Shown here: piece after piece, positions 52,026 to 61,412 of the stretch
Position numbering within the stretch: position 1 is the first letter of the stretch
Layout: every line of letters begins with the position of its first letter
From: JASGCL01 sp965203915
GTDB taxonomy: Bacteria > Pseudomonadota > Alphaproteobacteria > JASGCL01
Direction of reading: 5' to 3'
DNA length: 64,000 bases
NCBI GenBank assembly: GCA_965203915.1
Contig: OZ241918.1
Location: 992,001 to 1,056,000, forward strand
Translations under genes and position numbers: made by a program
Notes under the pieces: generated by a model
Seen by the model: only the letters and a program-made list of their open reading frames with translations
What the model was told of the DNA's origin: nothing
Database searches by the model: none

Positions 52026-53327
52026 ATGAAACATATTAACAACATTACCTTGTTAAGAATAATTTTGTTATTCTTGGTGTTGCATGTTTTATGCCCCTCA
52101 CCTGCTGCGGCTAGGCTTATTTATCGCACCAGTTCTAGCATCGTGATAGATGCCGAAAGTAATCGCGTGATATATGAAGACAATGCCGATGCGCTGGCTT
52201 ACCCTGCTTCCTTAACCAAAACAATGACTCTGCTGTTATTGTTTGATGAGCTAAGGTCAGGACGTTGGCAACCCAATACCCTGCTCAATGTTAGTGCCAA
52301 CGCCGCGCGCAAACCAAAAACCCGTTTGGGGTTACGGGCGGGGGATCAAATATCGGTGGATCTTGCTATTCGTTCTATTGTTGTATTGTCGGCCAACGAC
52401 GCCGCGGTGGCGGTGGGCGAAAATATCGCGGGCAGCGAGGGCGCCTTCGCCGCGCGTATGAACAAGCGAGCCAAAGAAATTGGCATGAACCAGACCCGTT
52501 TTACCAATGCGTCTGGATTGCCCGATAAATCACAAATTACCACCGCGCGCGATATTGCCACATTGGGGCTGTATATTTTGAATAATTACCCTCAATATTA
52601 TCATTATTTTTCTTTAGATAAATTTTTATTCAGAAATGCCACCATACGCACCCATAATCGCCTTATCGAGCATTTCGAAGGGGCAGACGGATTCAAAACG
52701 GGCTACATAGCGCGCAGCGGTTACAATTTGTTAACATCGGCCGAGCGTAACGGCAAGAGAGTTGTGGCGGTTGTGTTGGGCGGTGGCACGGCGAGCGACC
52801 GCGATGGCATCATGTCTTTTTTGCTTGATAGGTATATTCCCTATGCCGATACCTACACCAAAAGTTTCGACCTAGGTGCCTTTAAGGTAGCCAACGCCAC
52901 CCCCCAAGAATCTTTGAAAGACGCCTACAAAAGATTTGTTAGGCCTGTCGAAACAGCTCAGCAGGCAAAGTTAAGAATGCAAAAAGCAGCCGCCCAACAA
53001 CGCGCCATGGCCGAAGCCAAAAAACGCGCCGAGCTTCATAGCCAGCTCCTGGTAGCAGGCAAAAAACCAACCAGCACACCCGATGTCAAAAAACTTCAAA
53101 CATCTTTGAATACTGTGCCCAATAATAATTTAAGCAACAATAGTTCGGTTAAAAATAAAAAAGCAACACGAAGCGTAAAAATAGCCAGCAATAAAAAAAC
53201 AAAACGCTCGGAGAGTCGACGCAAAAATTCAACACGTAGCCTATCAAAGGCCAACCAGTCTTCAACCAAGAAAATTGCCTTTGTCCAAAACGCCAACGCG
53301 CGTGATATCAACAAGGTTGCAAATTAA
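52026..53327 (+). CDS. D-alanyl-D-alanine carboxypeptidase (PBP5/6 family) with basic tail
   Basis: This S11-family enzyme trims the terminal D-Ala of peptidoglycan stem peptides. A signal peptide (KHINN then LLRIILLFLVLHVL, cleavage after PSPAAA near residue 29) leads to the catalytic motifs S62-x-x-K65 (PASLTKTM), S123-A-N125 (VLSANDAAVA) and K225-T-G (DGFKTGY). After about residue 285 there is no typical PBP5 C-terminal domain or amphipathic anchor. Instead there is a 150-residue tail rich in lysine, arginine, serine and asparagine. I start at the ATG at 52026; an upstream in-frame TTG at 51975 would bury the signal peptide. TTGCAT (51916) and AATAAT (51940) form a weak promoter pair upstream. 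Confidence 0.92.
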   Translation: MKHINNITLLRIILLFLVLHVLCPSPAAARLIYRTSSSIVIDAESNRVIYEDNADALAYPASLTKTMTLLLLFDELRSGRWQPNTLLNVSANAARKPKTRLGLRAGDQISVDLAIRSIVVLSANDAAVAVGENIAGSEGAFAARMNKRAKEIGMNQTRFTNASGLPDKSQITTARDIATLGLYILNNYPQYYHYFSLDKFLFRNATIRTHNRLIEHFEGADGFKTGYIARSGYNLLTSAERNGKRVVAVVLGGGTASDRDGIMSFLLDRYIPYADTYTKSFDLGAFKVANATPQESLKDAYKRFVRPVETAQQAKLRMQKAAAQQRAMAEAKKRAELHSQLLVAGKKPTSTPDVKKLQTSLNTVPNNNLSNNSSVKNKKATRSVKIASNKKTKRSESRRKNSTRSLSKANQSSTKKIAFVQNANARDINKVAN

Positions 53328-53358
53328 GCTGCAAAGTCCTAACATTCTGTAAAAGAAT

Positions 53359-54204
53359 ATGTCCGCTTTTCAAGCGGTGGTATTCATCATCTTGGACTAT
53401 ATCTACTTTACCATGTTGCTTTCATTAAAAATAATTATCATTGCGGGATTATTTATTTGCTTATCAACCGCGGAACGCCTCTTTCCCTATCGTCATATTA
53501 AAAATCAACGCAAGCACCTGCTGGCTAACCTCGGCCTATGGGGTATTAACAGCCTGTTGTCGGTGTTTTTTATCATTGGCTTTACCGCTTACCTTACGCG
53601 TTTTACATGGGTGGAGGCTATGATAACCCGCGCCCAATTCTTTCCGAATCCCGTTATCGCAACCGTCGTCGATTGTTTGATTTATGATTGTTATATCTAT
53701 TGGTGGCATCGTTTTAATCATATCATCCCCCTATTGTGGCGATTTCATCGGGTTCATCATTTGGATGAAAATTTGGATACCACCACCGCGGTGCGGTTTC
53801 ATTGGGGGGAGGTTTTGCTTTCTTCAATATGGCGCGCCCCGTTGATTATTTTGCTGGGCATGCCGCTTTCTTCGATATTAACCGCAGAAATTTTGCTTTT
53901 ATGTTTTTCGCTTTTCCAACACAGCAATATCAACCTGCCGCAAAAATTGAATAAATTATTAACTTATTTTTTTGTTACCCCAACCTATCATTTTTTGCAT
54001 CATGAGCCCGACCGCCGCAACACCGATTCCCACTACGCCAATATTTTAACCATTTGGGATAGGTTATTCGGCAGTCGCGCCCATGGTCAAGCGCAGAAAA
54101 AAATGAAAAATGGTTTGCCAGGGTTGCATGATTTACCGTTATGGCAACTTATTCTTGCGCCCTTTATTAGTATAAAAAAAATAAAACAATGGGGCGGGCG
54201 ATAA
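53359..54204 (+). CDS. Fatty acid hydroxylase / sterol desaturase family membrane protein
   Basis: The 281-residue protein has several membrane spans and the di-iron histidine boxes of the superfamily: WHRFNH (H-x-x-x-H), FHRVHHLDENLDTTTAVRFH (H-x-x-H-H) and TYHFLHHEPDRRNTDSHYAN (H-x-x-H-H). These enzymes hydroxylate or desaturate lipids, sterols, hopanoids or carotenoids using O2. The substrate cannot be assigned; the kdsB gene on the other side is a lipopolysaccharide gene, which weakly suggests an envelope lipid. It follows the carboxypeptidase by 31 nt and may be cotranscribed with it. Confidence 0.88.
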   Translation: MSAFQAVVFIILDYIYFTMLLSLKIIIIAGLFICLSTAERLFPYRHIKNQRKHLLANLGLWGINSLLSVFFIIGFTAYLTRFTWVEAMITRAQFFPNPVIATVVDCLIYDCYIYWWHRFNHIIPLLWRFHRVHHLDENLDTTTAVRFHWGEVLLSSIWRAPLIILLGMPLSSILTAEILLLCFSLFQHSNINLPQKLNKLLTYFFVTPTYHFLHHEPDRRNTDSHYANILTIWDRLFGSRAHGQAQKKMKNGLPGLHDLPLWQLILAPFISIKKIKQWGGR

Positions 54205-54238
54205 GGGCCATAGTGGGATAGAAAACATCTTCCCTATC

Positions 54239-54979
54239 TTATTTTTTGCCCATTATTTTTTGCGCCGCCGCTAAATCTTGTGGTGTGTCAACCGATTGCG
54301 GTTTGTGTTTGACGGTGATGGCAAATATCTTAATATTATTTTCTAATGCCCTTAATTGTTCTAATTTTTCTAATTTTTCTAAGGGTGATGTTTTCAAAGT
54401 TACGAATTTTTCTAACACTGGGCGTTGGTAACCATAAACGCCGATATGATGAAAAAAATTATCATCACCATGGGGTGCCGCGGCACGCGTAAAATATAAC
54501 ACGGGCAATGTTTTTCTATTCCCCATGACATGACATATGGCTTTAACATTGTTGGGATTATTTTTTGCTTCTTGCCCCTTGTCTAAAAAAACGGGGGTAA
54601 TCATACCATGTTCTTCGGCGCGTAATCCCTCGGCAATTTTTTTTAAAATATCAGAATCCAAATTGGGAATATCCCCCTGCATGTTGATGATTCGTTTGTA
54701 TTGTTGATGATTGGGTAGTTTTTCCAAGGCATAAAAAATACGGTCGGTGCCCGATGGTAAGTCGGCGGGGGTGAGAATAGCCTCGCCGCCCGCTTGCTTG
54801 ACGCAATCAACTATTTCTTGGTCGCCAGCACACACCACCACGCGACCAGTCGCCGCCTCCACCGCCCTGTCGTAGCAATGCAGAATCATTTCGCGGCCAT
54901 GAATTTTTAGCAACGGTTTATTCGGCAAGCGAGTCGCATTAAGACGCGCAGGAATAAGGATAATACAATCTTTGTTCAT
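54239..54979 (-). CDS. kdsB: 3-deoxy-manno-octulosonate cytidylyltransferase
   Basis: KdsB activates Kdo to CMP-Kdo for lipid A-core synthesis, which shows that the cell makes Kdo-containing lipopolysaccharide. The 246-residue protein contains the nucleotide-binding ILIPARLNATRLPNKPLLKI, PSGTDRIFYALEKL and NMQGDIPNLDSDIL, and the late LEKLEQLRALENNIKIFAIT. It is divergent from the COQ9-like gene and converges on the desaturase gene with 34 nt between them. Confidence 0.95.
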   Translation of the reverse strand: MNKDCIILIPARLNATRLPNKPLLKIHGREMILHCYDRAVEAATGRVVVCAGDQEIVDCVKQAGGEAILTPADLPSGTDRIFYALEKLPNHQQYKRIINMQGDIPNLDSDILKKIAEGLRAEEHGMITPVFLDKGQEAKNNPNNVKAICHVMGNRKTLPVLYFTRAAAPHGDDNFFHHIGVYGYQRPVLEKFVTLKTSPLEKLEKLEQLRALENNIKIFAITVKHKPQSVDTPQDLAAAQKIMGKK

Positions 54980-55102
54980 TGGCTTAGGTCATAGCAAAAC
55001 CTATAATAAAATGCTATATTGACAAAGGCGCAGTGTAGCGGACCACGTGCCGTAAACTTTGGGCAGCTATCGGTAATTATTAAGACAGGCATCTACTCTA
55101 TC

Positions 55103-55738
55103 ATGACAGAATATCAAAAACGTTTGCACCACCCGCCGCACATGGCGTTGGACCATTGCCAGTTGGCTGACAAGTTAATTGAACGGGTGTTATACCATGC
55201 AAAAAATGACGGTTGGGGCGACGATGCCCTGACCCATGCCATCAACGACACAGGGGTTGACGATAATTTGGCGCGGGTTATATTTCCTGACCTACCCAAA
55301 TCTTTGATTATATGGGCAAGCGGTTACGCCGACAGCGTGATGGTTGAATGGCTGGCGCAAAACAAGCCCGCAAAAATCACCGATGTTTTGTTTGAAGGTT
55401 TGATGTTTCGTTATCGCCATTTTAAACCCTATCGCGCAGCATTTAAAAAGGCCAGCGACATTGCCCTGACCCCTGGTCATTTTATTACCGCCAGCGAATT
55501 AACCTGGGCCACCGCCGATAAATTATGGCGAGCCGCGGGCGATGCCGCCCATGATTTTAACCATTACACCAAGCGATTGCTGTTGACGGGTATTATTGCC
55601 AGCACCCACCCCATTTACCTGAATGACCAGAGCCAATATCTAATGGAAACCGAATCTTTTCTGCGCCATCGATTTGACGATGTGAAGTTTTTCAATCAAA
55701 TAAAAACAAAGATTTTTGGCGGGCATAAAGCAACCTAA
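55103..55738 (+). CDS. COQ9-family ubiquinone biosynthesis protein
   Basis: COQ9 proteins bind lipid and support ubiquinone hydroxylation with COQ7. The 211-residue protein shows the family pattern: LIERVLYHAKNDGWGDDALT and DDNLARVIFPDLPKSLIIWA in the first half, and LWRAAGDAAHDFNHYTKRLL with IASTHPIYLND, the strongest family block, in the second. The end, FDDVKFFNQIK, is also conserved. The start at 55103 (MTEYQKR) is chosen over an upstream in-frame non-ATG codon at 55019. No Shine-Dalgarno sequence is evident. Other ubiquinone genes are not nearby. Confidence 0.85.
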   Translation: MTEYQKRLHHPPHMALDHCQLADKLIERVLYHAKNDGWGDDALTHAINDTGVDDNLARVIFPDLPKSLIIWASGYADSVMVEWLAQNKPAKITDVLFEGLMFRYRHFKPYRAAFKKASDIALTPGHFITASELTWATADKLWRAAGDAAHDFNHYTKRLLLTGIIASTHPIYLNDQSQYLMETESFLRHRFDDVKFFNQIKTKIFGGHKAT

Positions 55739-55761
55739 CCATTCGCCCTTATCGGCTATCA

Positions 55762-58704
55762 TCAGTTACTGTTTGCCACCACGGCTTCGCAACGTTGGCA
55801 CAGGTCATTTTTGACTTCGGGCAATATTTTCCAACAACGCCCGCATTTATCACCGCTGGCTGCTTGCCATTCTATCTTCAATTCATCCCCCGCCTGCACC
55901 ACGACATCGGACACAATAAAAATATTGGCCAAATCAAATTCTTCGACCGCGGTGTAGGTTTCCTTGGGTAGGGTTAGGGTGATGGTGGATTCTAACCCCG
56001 AGCCAATTTTTTTATCCTTGCGGGCGATTTCCAAAACCTGCAGGACATTTTTTCTAATATCCATGATTTGTTCAACCTGCTCATCCAAATTGCCTTGCCG
56101 CCATTCTTCGGGAATGGTTGGGAATTGATGAAGGTGGATTGTTTCATCCTCTTTCCCTTGGTTTTTGGGATGGGCGAGCCAGGCTTCCTCCGCCGTGAAG
56201 CACAATATGGGGGCAAACCATTTGCACAGGCAATCAAAAATTTGTTCAATCACGAACATGGTTTGTTTGCGTTGCGGCGAATCCTTGGCGTCGCAATAGA
56301 GCGAATCTTTGCGAACATCGAAATAAAATGCTGACAAATCCTGGTCGCAAAAACGATAAAGCAATAAAAATATTTTGTTAAATTCATAATCCTTGGCATA
56401 TTTTTCAATGTCGGTTGCCAATTGCGCCAGGCGACGCAATATATATTGTTCCAACAATGGCAGTTCCGATTTTTTAAAACTTTCAACTTCGCCTTTGTAG
56501 GTTCCTATCACCCCCAACAGCCAGCGAAATGTGTTGCGAATACGGCGATAGGATTCGCTATGTTGCTTCAAAATATTTTTACCGATGGTTAGGTTTTCGG
56601 TGTAATTTGACGCCACAACCCACAGGCGTAAAATATCGGCGCCATGTTCGCGAATAACATCCTCGGGCGCGGTAACATTGCCGAGCGATTTTGACATTTT
56701 GTTGCCTTTTTCATCCAACACGAAACCGTGGGTCAATAATGCCCTGTATGGCGCGCGGCCACGGGTTGCGACCGATTCCAGCAATGACGAATGGAACCAC
56801 CCGCGATGTTGGTCGGTGCCTTCCAAATACAGATCGGCGATGACATCATCGCCCGACTGCCCTTCATTTCTAAATTCGGGGCGTTGCGCCAAAACAAAAG
56901 CATGGGTCGAACCCGAATCAAACCAGACATCGACTACGTCTTTTATTTTTTCGTATTTGTCGTCATCGGTTTCGGGAACAATATCTTTTAACCAAAAACT
57001 ATTGGGGTATTGCGCATCATCGAACCAGGCGTCCGCGCCGTGTTTTGCAAATATTTCTTCGACTCGCGAGAATAATTTTTTATCGCGAATTACTGAGGCG
57101 TCCTCTTTATTTACAAACAACGGTAAGGGCACGCCCCACGCCCTTTGGCGCGATATGCACCAATCGGGGCGGTTGTTAATCATCTCGGTTATCGCATTTT
57201 TACCATTGGCGGGAAATGCCTCTACATTTTTAAGCGCGGCTAAAGATTGTTGGCGCAAACTATCGCCTTCGCCATCCATTCGGACGAACCATTGCGCCGA
57301 TGCCATGTAAATTATCGGTGCTTTCGACCGCCAGGAATGGGGATAAGAATGTTTATAATTTTCTTTACCCAACAACCCGCCCATTCGCGCCAAAGCCCTA
57401 ATCACACCCACGCTCGCACCACCATCTTTGCCATCTTTATCAATCACCGATAGGCCTTTTAATTCGGGTATTAACTCAACCACCTTGTCAACATAAGAAC
57501 CATCTTTTTTTAAAGCGCAAGATCGTAAAAATTTTTCATCAATTTGGTTCGCACCTTCAACATTATATTGCTGTGCCATATTAAAATCATCAATACCATG
57601 GTGCGGCGCAATATGGACAAATCCCGTCCCAGCATCATCAGTCACGAAATCAGCATGCAACAGCGGACTAAATTTTGCATAAATAGTGGTAGTGCCTGAA
57701 GATAATCCTTCACGCCAATATAATGGATTTCCAAGATAATAAGGCGAAGTTTTATGCACTATACTCATATCTATATGTTTTTCTTTTTCTATAGACTGCC
57801 ATTTGCATTTTTCAGCAACTGATTGAGATAGCTTTTCAGCTAATAATATTCTTCTATCTTTACCATCCTTATCCTTAATTTGGTAAACTGCATAATTAAT
57901 ATCTTTATTATAAGCGACCAACCAATTGCCAGGCAATGTCCAGGGCGTCGTCGTCCAAATGGGAACCTCTACTCGAATTGGGGAATACCAATCAATTATG
58001 GCCTTTTCTGCTACGGGTTGATTTATCTGCATGGATTGAAAATAAAACCCTACAAATATCGCTGGCGATGAAACATCCTTATATTCTACCTCGGCCTCGG
58101 CCAATGCGGTCTGCTCGGGTATCGACCACATGACTGGTTTGAAATATCGATATAATTGCTTTGTGCCCGCCACCTTACCAATTTCCCCCGCAATAATGGC
58201 TTCCGATGTGTAATCCATCGTGCTGTAGGGCTTATCCCAATCGCCCAACACCCCCAATCTTTTAAATTCTTCGCGTTGGATATTCAGCCAATGGGTGGCG
58301 TAATCGCGGCATAATTTGCGAAATGCGTTGACGGGAATGTCGTTTTTGTTTTTACCCTCGGCGCGTAAATTTTCTTCCACCTTCCATTCTATCGGCAACC
58401 CATGGCAATCCCACCCTGGAACATATGGCGCGTCCTTCCCCATCATGTTTTGACTGCGAACAATAATATCCTTCAAAACTTTATTCAGGGCATGCCCAAT
58501 ATGAAGATGCCCATTGGCGTATGGCGGACCATCGTGCAAAATGAATTTTTCTTTGCCAGCCTGCAACTTGCGTTGCCGATTATACAAACCCATTTTTTCC
58601 CAACGCGCCAACCATGTTAGTTCCTGCGTCGGCAAATTGGCGCGCATCGCAAAGTCGGTTTTAGGTAATAAAAGCGTCGTCTGCCAATTTTTTTTATCGT
58701 TCAT
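55762..58704 (-). CDS. ileS: Isoleucyl-tRNA synthetase
   Basis: IleS charges tRNA-Ile and edits Val. The 980-residue class I enzyme has HIGH as GPPYANGHLHIGHALNK near residue 58, an editing domain (WTTTPWTLPGNW), the KMSKS loop (KMSKSLGNVTAPEDV), an anticodon-binding domain and a C-terminal zinc ribbon with C-G-R-C and C-Q-R-C cysteine pairs. I start at 58704 (MNDKKNWQTTLLLPKTDFAM) because it fits the family; an in-frame ATG at 58752 adds 16 residues. It converges on the COQ9-like gene with a 23-nt gap. A 158-bp spacer separates it from the downstream end of the unknown module. Confidence 0.97.
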   Translation of the reverse strand: MNDKKNWQTTLLLPKTDFAMRANLPTQELTWLARWEKMGLYNRQRKLQAGKEKFILHDGPPYANGHLHIGHALNKVLKDIIVRSQNMMGKDAPYVPGWDCHGLPIEWKVEENLRAEGKNKNDIPVNAFRKLCRDYATHWLNIQREEFKRLGVLGDWDKPYSTMDYTSEAIIAGEIGKVAGTKQLYRYFKPVMWSIPEQTALAEAEVEYKDVSSPAIFVGFYFQSMQINQPVAEKAIIDWYSPIRVEVPIWTTTPWTLPGNWLVAYNKDINYAVYQIKDKDGKDRRILLAEKLSQSVAEKCKWQSIEKEKHIDMSIVHKTSPYYLGNPLYWREGLSSGTTTIYAKFSPLLHADFVTDDAGTGFVHIAPHHGIDDFNMAQQYNVEGANQIDEKFLRSCALKKDGSYVDKVVELIPELKGLSVIDKDGKDGGASVGVIRALARMGGLLGKENYKHSYPHSWRSKAPIIYMASAQWFVRMDGEGDSLRQQSLAALKNVEAFPANGKNAITEMINNRPDWCISRQRAWGVPLPLFVNKEDASVIRDKKLFSRVEEIFAKHGADAWFDDAQYPNSFWLKDIVPETDDDKYEKIKDVVDVWFDSGSTHAFVLAQRPEFRNEGQSGDDVIADLYLEGTDQHRGWFHSSLLESVATRGRAPYRALLTHGFVLDEKGNKMSKSLGNVTAPEDVIREHGADILRLWVVASNYTENLTIGKNILKQHSESYRRIRNTFRWLLGVIGTYKGEVESFKKSELPLLEQYILRRLAQLATDIEKYAKDYEFNKIFLLLYRFCDQDLSAFYFDVRKDSLYCDAKDSPQRKQTMFVIEQIFDCLCKWFAPILCFTAEEAWLAHPKNQGKEDETIHLHQFPTIPEEWRQGNLDEQVEQIMDIRKNVLQVLEIARKDKKIGSGLESTITLTLPKETYTAVEEFDLANIFIVSDVVVQAGDELKIEWQAASGDKCGRCWKILPEVKNDLCQRCEAVVANSN

Positions 58705-58862
58705 GACTTTTTTTATAATATTTTTAAATACAATCCAGCGCAGGTTTGCCATGTATGACCGTGGTGTGGTTTTCCTTGCCCCCCTGCACCATTGCGGGTT
58801 ATCACAATTTATTAATTCTGTCTAACGGATATGCTTTGAAAAATAACAAAAAGCAAAAATCA

Positions 58863-59741
58863 TTAAGATTTTATATCGATAATTTCAACCTTGTAAGCGC
58901 CACGGTCGAAAAAATAATCTTTCCAAAATTTGCTAACCAAAATTTTCCTGGCGGGATTGGCGTCAAAAAATGGGCGATGCACGAAATATATGGTTACTTT
59001 TAAATCGCGTAAATCATCGCGGCTAAATTTTATTCCCTTATCACTCACCAAAAAATTCTTTAAATAGGGTATGTCGGTTTTGTAAAATTCGGCCGATGGT
59101 GAATTTTGCAACAAGTCCGACACCAATATCAAATGACGATTTTTATCCATCGCCAAGGGAAAGGTTTTTTGCGCCAGCGACGAAACCCCCTCAATAATAT
59201 AAGAGCTTGGCGACACAAAATTGCCGATTAATTTATCCAACGAAACTTGGACGCCCGTGCGGAATTCATTATATTTCTGTTGATATATTTTTTCTTCGGC
59301 CTCGGGCACCGAATCAAGCAACGACATGACTTTTTTACGTGGTGGAATATGATATTCAACCACGGGGTTTAACTGCCCATTAAATTTGCCAATTTCATAA
59401 AAATAAATATCGCTGTTCCCCTTTGTCTTATCAACATCACCCAACACAACCTGTTTTATGTGGCTAGCATATTCGGGGGGGAAGCCATCGGTTTGATCCA
59501 AAATAAAAAAAGTTGCGGGCGGTGCAGTGAAAATACTATTTAATATTAAAACAAGTGGCACAAAAATAACAACACCCATGCCAACCAATGACCCCACCAC
59601 CTTGCCACGGCTGGTGTTAAATGGCCCCATTTTTTTCCACAAAAAAATGGCCAACCCAGCAATGAATGTTACAATAATGGCAACAAACCACAAGGCGCGG
59701 TATTCGTTAAAAATCCCATAAAAGCTTAAATCACTGAACAT
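58863..59741 (-). CDS. Unrecognised membrane-anchored protein with von Willebrand A-like fold
   Basis: I do not recognise this 292-residue protein. Two hydrophobic helices lie at about 16-35 and 50-70. The remaining 220 residues alternate strand-like hydrophobic and polar segments: ATFFILDQTDGFPPEYASHI resembles the first strand and a degenerate MIDAS loop (D-x-T-x-G instead of D-x-S-x-S), SYIIEGVSSLAQKTF a helix, and NRHLILVSDLLQNSP a later strand with an aspartate. That arrangement suggests a von Willebrand A-like domain; the match is by eye. The gene follows the coiled-coil membrane protein gene by 19 nt, and the two look like one operon. Confidence 0.7.
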   Translation of the reverse strand: MFSDLSFYGIFNEYRALWFVAIIVTFIAGLAIFLWKKMGPFNTSRGKVVGSLVGMGVVIFVPLVLILNSIFTAPPATFFILDQTDGFPPEYASHIKQVVLGDVDKTKGNSDIYFYEIGKFNGQLNPVVEYHIPPRKKVMSLLDSVPEAEEKIYQQKYNEFRTGVQVSLDKLIGNFVSPSSYIIEGVSSLAQKTFPLAMDKNRHLILVSDLLQNSPSAEFYKTDIPYLKNFLVSDKGIKFSRDDLRDLKVTIYFVHRPFFDANPARKILVSKFWKDYFFDRGAYKVEIIDIKS

Positions 59742-59760
59742 CAGAATGGCTATACACTAG

Positions 59761-61314
59761 TTAGTGATCCTTTTCAATATTGCGAAAGGCATCGGCCACG
59801 GTTTTGGTAATAACCTGAAATTCAACGGTCTTGTTGCATAATGGGCTTTTAAAACCACTTGCCGCCGTGCCTGGCTTGATGGAATCGACCATTCTTAATA
59901 TGTCTTCCAGTTTTTTGTTATATATTTGTAGCAATGTTTTATTCTCGCCATCCGCCATTTTGACAAGGCTATCAATCAATTGCCTGCTGCTGACGGCAAC
60001 GCCCTGATAATAGGCTTCGTATTCTTTTATATTTTCATCGGTGGCACGGTCGTCCAAATAATTGCTCACCCCCAATTTTTCACTAATCAAATTCATGCGC
60101 TCGCGATAATCGATTTTATCCTTTCGGTCGCGGCTGTTGCTGTGATAATAAATTTCATACAGGCTGCTGGCATCCTTCAATATCTCCCTCAAACAATGTT
60201 GATAGGCGGTGTCGATGGCTTTCACCTTATCCAAATTTTCTTTTAAGAGTCGTTGTTTGCCAGAATAACTTTCTTTTAATGTTGCCACCATGCTGTCAAA
60301 TTTTTGCTTGATGGTTTTTAACTGGTCGATGTAGACATACAAAATTTGCTTGAAGATATTCAATTCGCGCCTGAAATTAACAATATGGTTGCGATGCCCC
60401 GAATATTTTTCACCCGACACCCCATGTAAAAAAGCAAAAAAACAAAAGAGTATCCACAACACCACCAACGTATGGTCGCCGTCGGGCAGGCGGAAAAAAT
60501 TAAAAAGCATGATAAACATCATCACCGACAAGCACACCACCACGGTCGGCAAGTAAAAAAATTCTTTGGCACCCGAATTTTTGGCCGACGAACCATCGCC
60601 ACCTAATGAAGCATGTTTTTTGGTAAAACCGCGATGGTAAGCGTAATAATGTCCTGCCTCGTAAGCCAAAAATGCCATGAGGACTGAGAAACCACCAAAC
60701 TGCCCATAGGCACGACCAAGCCCCAGGCTGGGCGCAAGTTGAAAGCCCGTGTAAAGCATTTCCATAAACACGGCAAAACCCAACACCAACGGGTAGACCA
60801 AACGGAAACTGGAAAGATCAATTTCCTTTTCTGATTCGATGCCATTTTCATTCCTGAAATCGCAAAGTTTTTCGTAGGCTTCGCGCACCCGTTCAAAGGC
60901 GGTGTTGATATCGGGCGCGTCCTTGCTTATTTTACCGCTAACATTTAAAAATTCTTTCTTTTTATTTTCCAATTCGCCCTTGGTGGTATGAATAATTTTA
61001 TCAATCTCCTCGCGCACCTTATGCAGCACAGGAAACGATGCACCCAATAATTTGTTGCGATGACTACGATTTTGATTGCAGGTCAATGAAATAAAGTCTT
61101 TTATTTTGCCTTCCATCGGGGTTAAACCAAATGATTTATTCGGCAAACCCATCATGGCGTCAATTTCACCATGGAATGCAGGATCAAATTTTCGTTTTAA
61201 GGTCGTGACCTTCAAATGCAAGAAGCCAAAGCCACTCGCCACCTGGTAATATTTAGACCCTGGAATAAGTGACTTTAAAAAACTGACTAACCTTAAAATA
61301 AATATGGACAACAT
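59761..61314 (-). CDS. Unrecognised four-span membrane protein with long coiled coils
   Basis: I do not recognise this 517-residue protein. A soluble N-terminal part (1-165) has a coiled-coil stretch near 97-125. Four hydrophobic spans follow at about 171-193, 205-222, 252-275 and 281-298, with a charged loop of about 28 residues between spans 2 and 3 that carries a glycine/serine stretch. Residues 310-480 are helical and charged, consistent with a long cytosolic coiled coil. This overall shape (clustered spans, then a long helical tail) recalls MotA/ExbB-like or chemoreceptor-like signalling proteins, but I find no specific motif. It is the first gene of a two-gene unit with the von Willebrand A-like protein, flanked by metF-like and ileS genes. 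Confidence 0.7.
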   Translation of the reverse strand: MLSIFILRLVSFLKSLIPGSKYYQVASGFGFLHLKVTTLKRKFDPAFHGEIDAMMGLPNKSFGLTPMEGKIKDFISLTCNQNRSHRNKLLGASFPVLHKVREEIDKIIHTTKGELENKKKEFLNVSGKISKDAPDINTAFERVREAYEKLCDFRNENGIESEKEIDLSSFRLVYPLVLGFAVFMEMLYTGFQLAPSLGLGRAYGQFGGFSVLMAFLAYEAGHYYAYHRGFTKKHASLGGDGSSAKNSGAKEFFYLPTVVVCLSVMMFIMLFNFFRLPDGDHTLVVLWILFCFFAFLHGVSGEKYSGHRNHIVNFRRELNIFKQILYVYIDQLKTIKQKFDSMVATLKESYSGKQRLLKENLDKVKAIDTAYQHCLREILKDASSLYEIYYHSNSRDRKDKIDYRERMNLISEKLGVSNYLDDRATDENIKEYEAYYQGVAVSSRQLIDSLVKMADGENKTLLQIYNKKLEDILRMVDSIKPGTAASGFKSPLCNKTVEFQVITKTVADAFRNIEKDH

Positions 61315-61412
61315 AGAGAAAATTAATCACTTACATTTACCACCATTGATGACAATAAGCAACCTCATCTATGAACTTTCATAGACTATCGCCATGGTTA
61401 TAAGGGGGCTAT

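Noticed and set aside
61369..61384. CTATGAA/TTCATAG inverted repeat downstream of the metF-like gene
   Set aside because: The 2-nt loop and lack of a U-tract do not support a terminator, and such short repeats arise by chance in AT-rich DNA.
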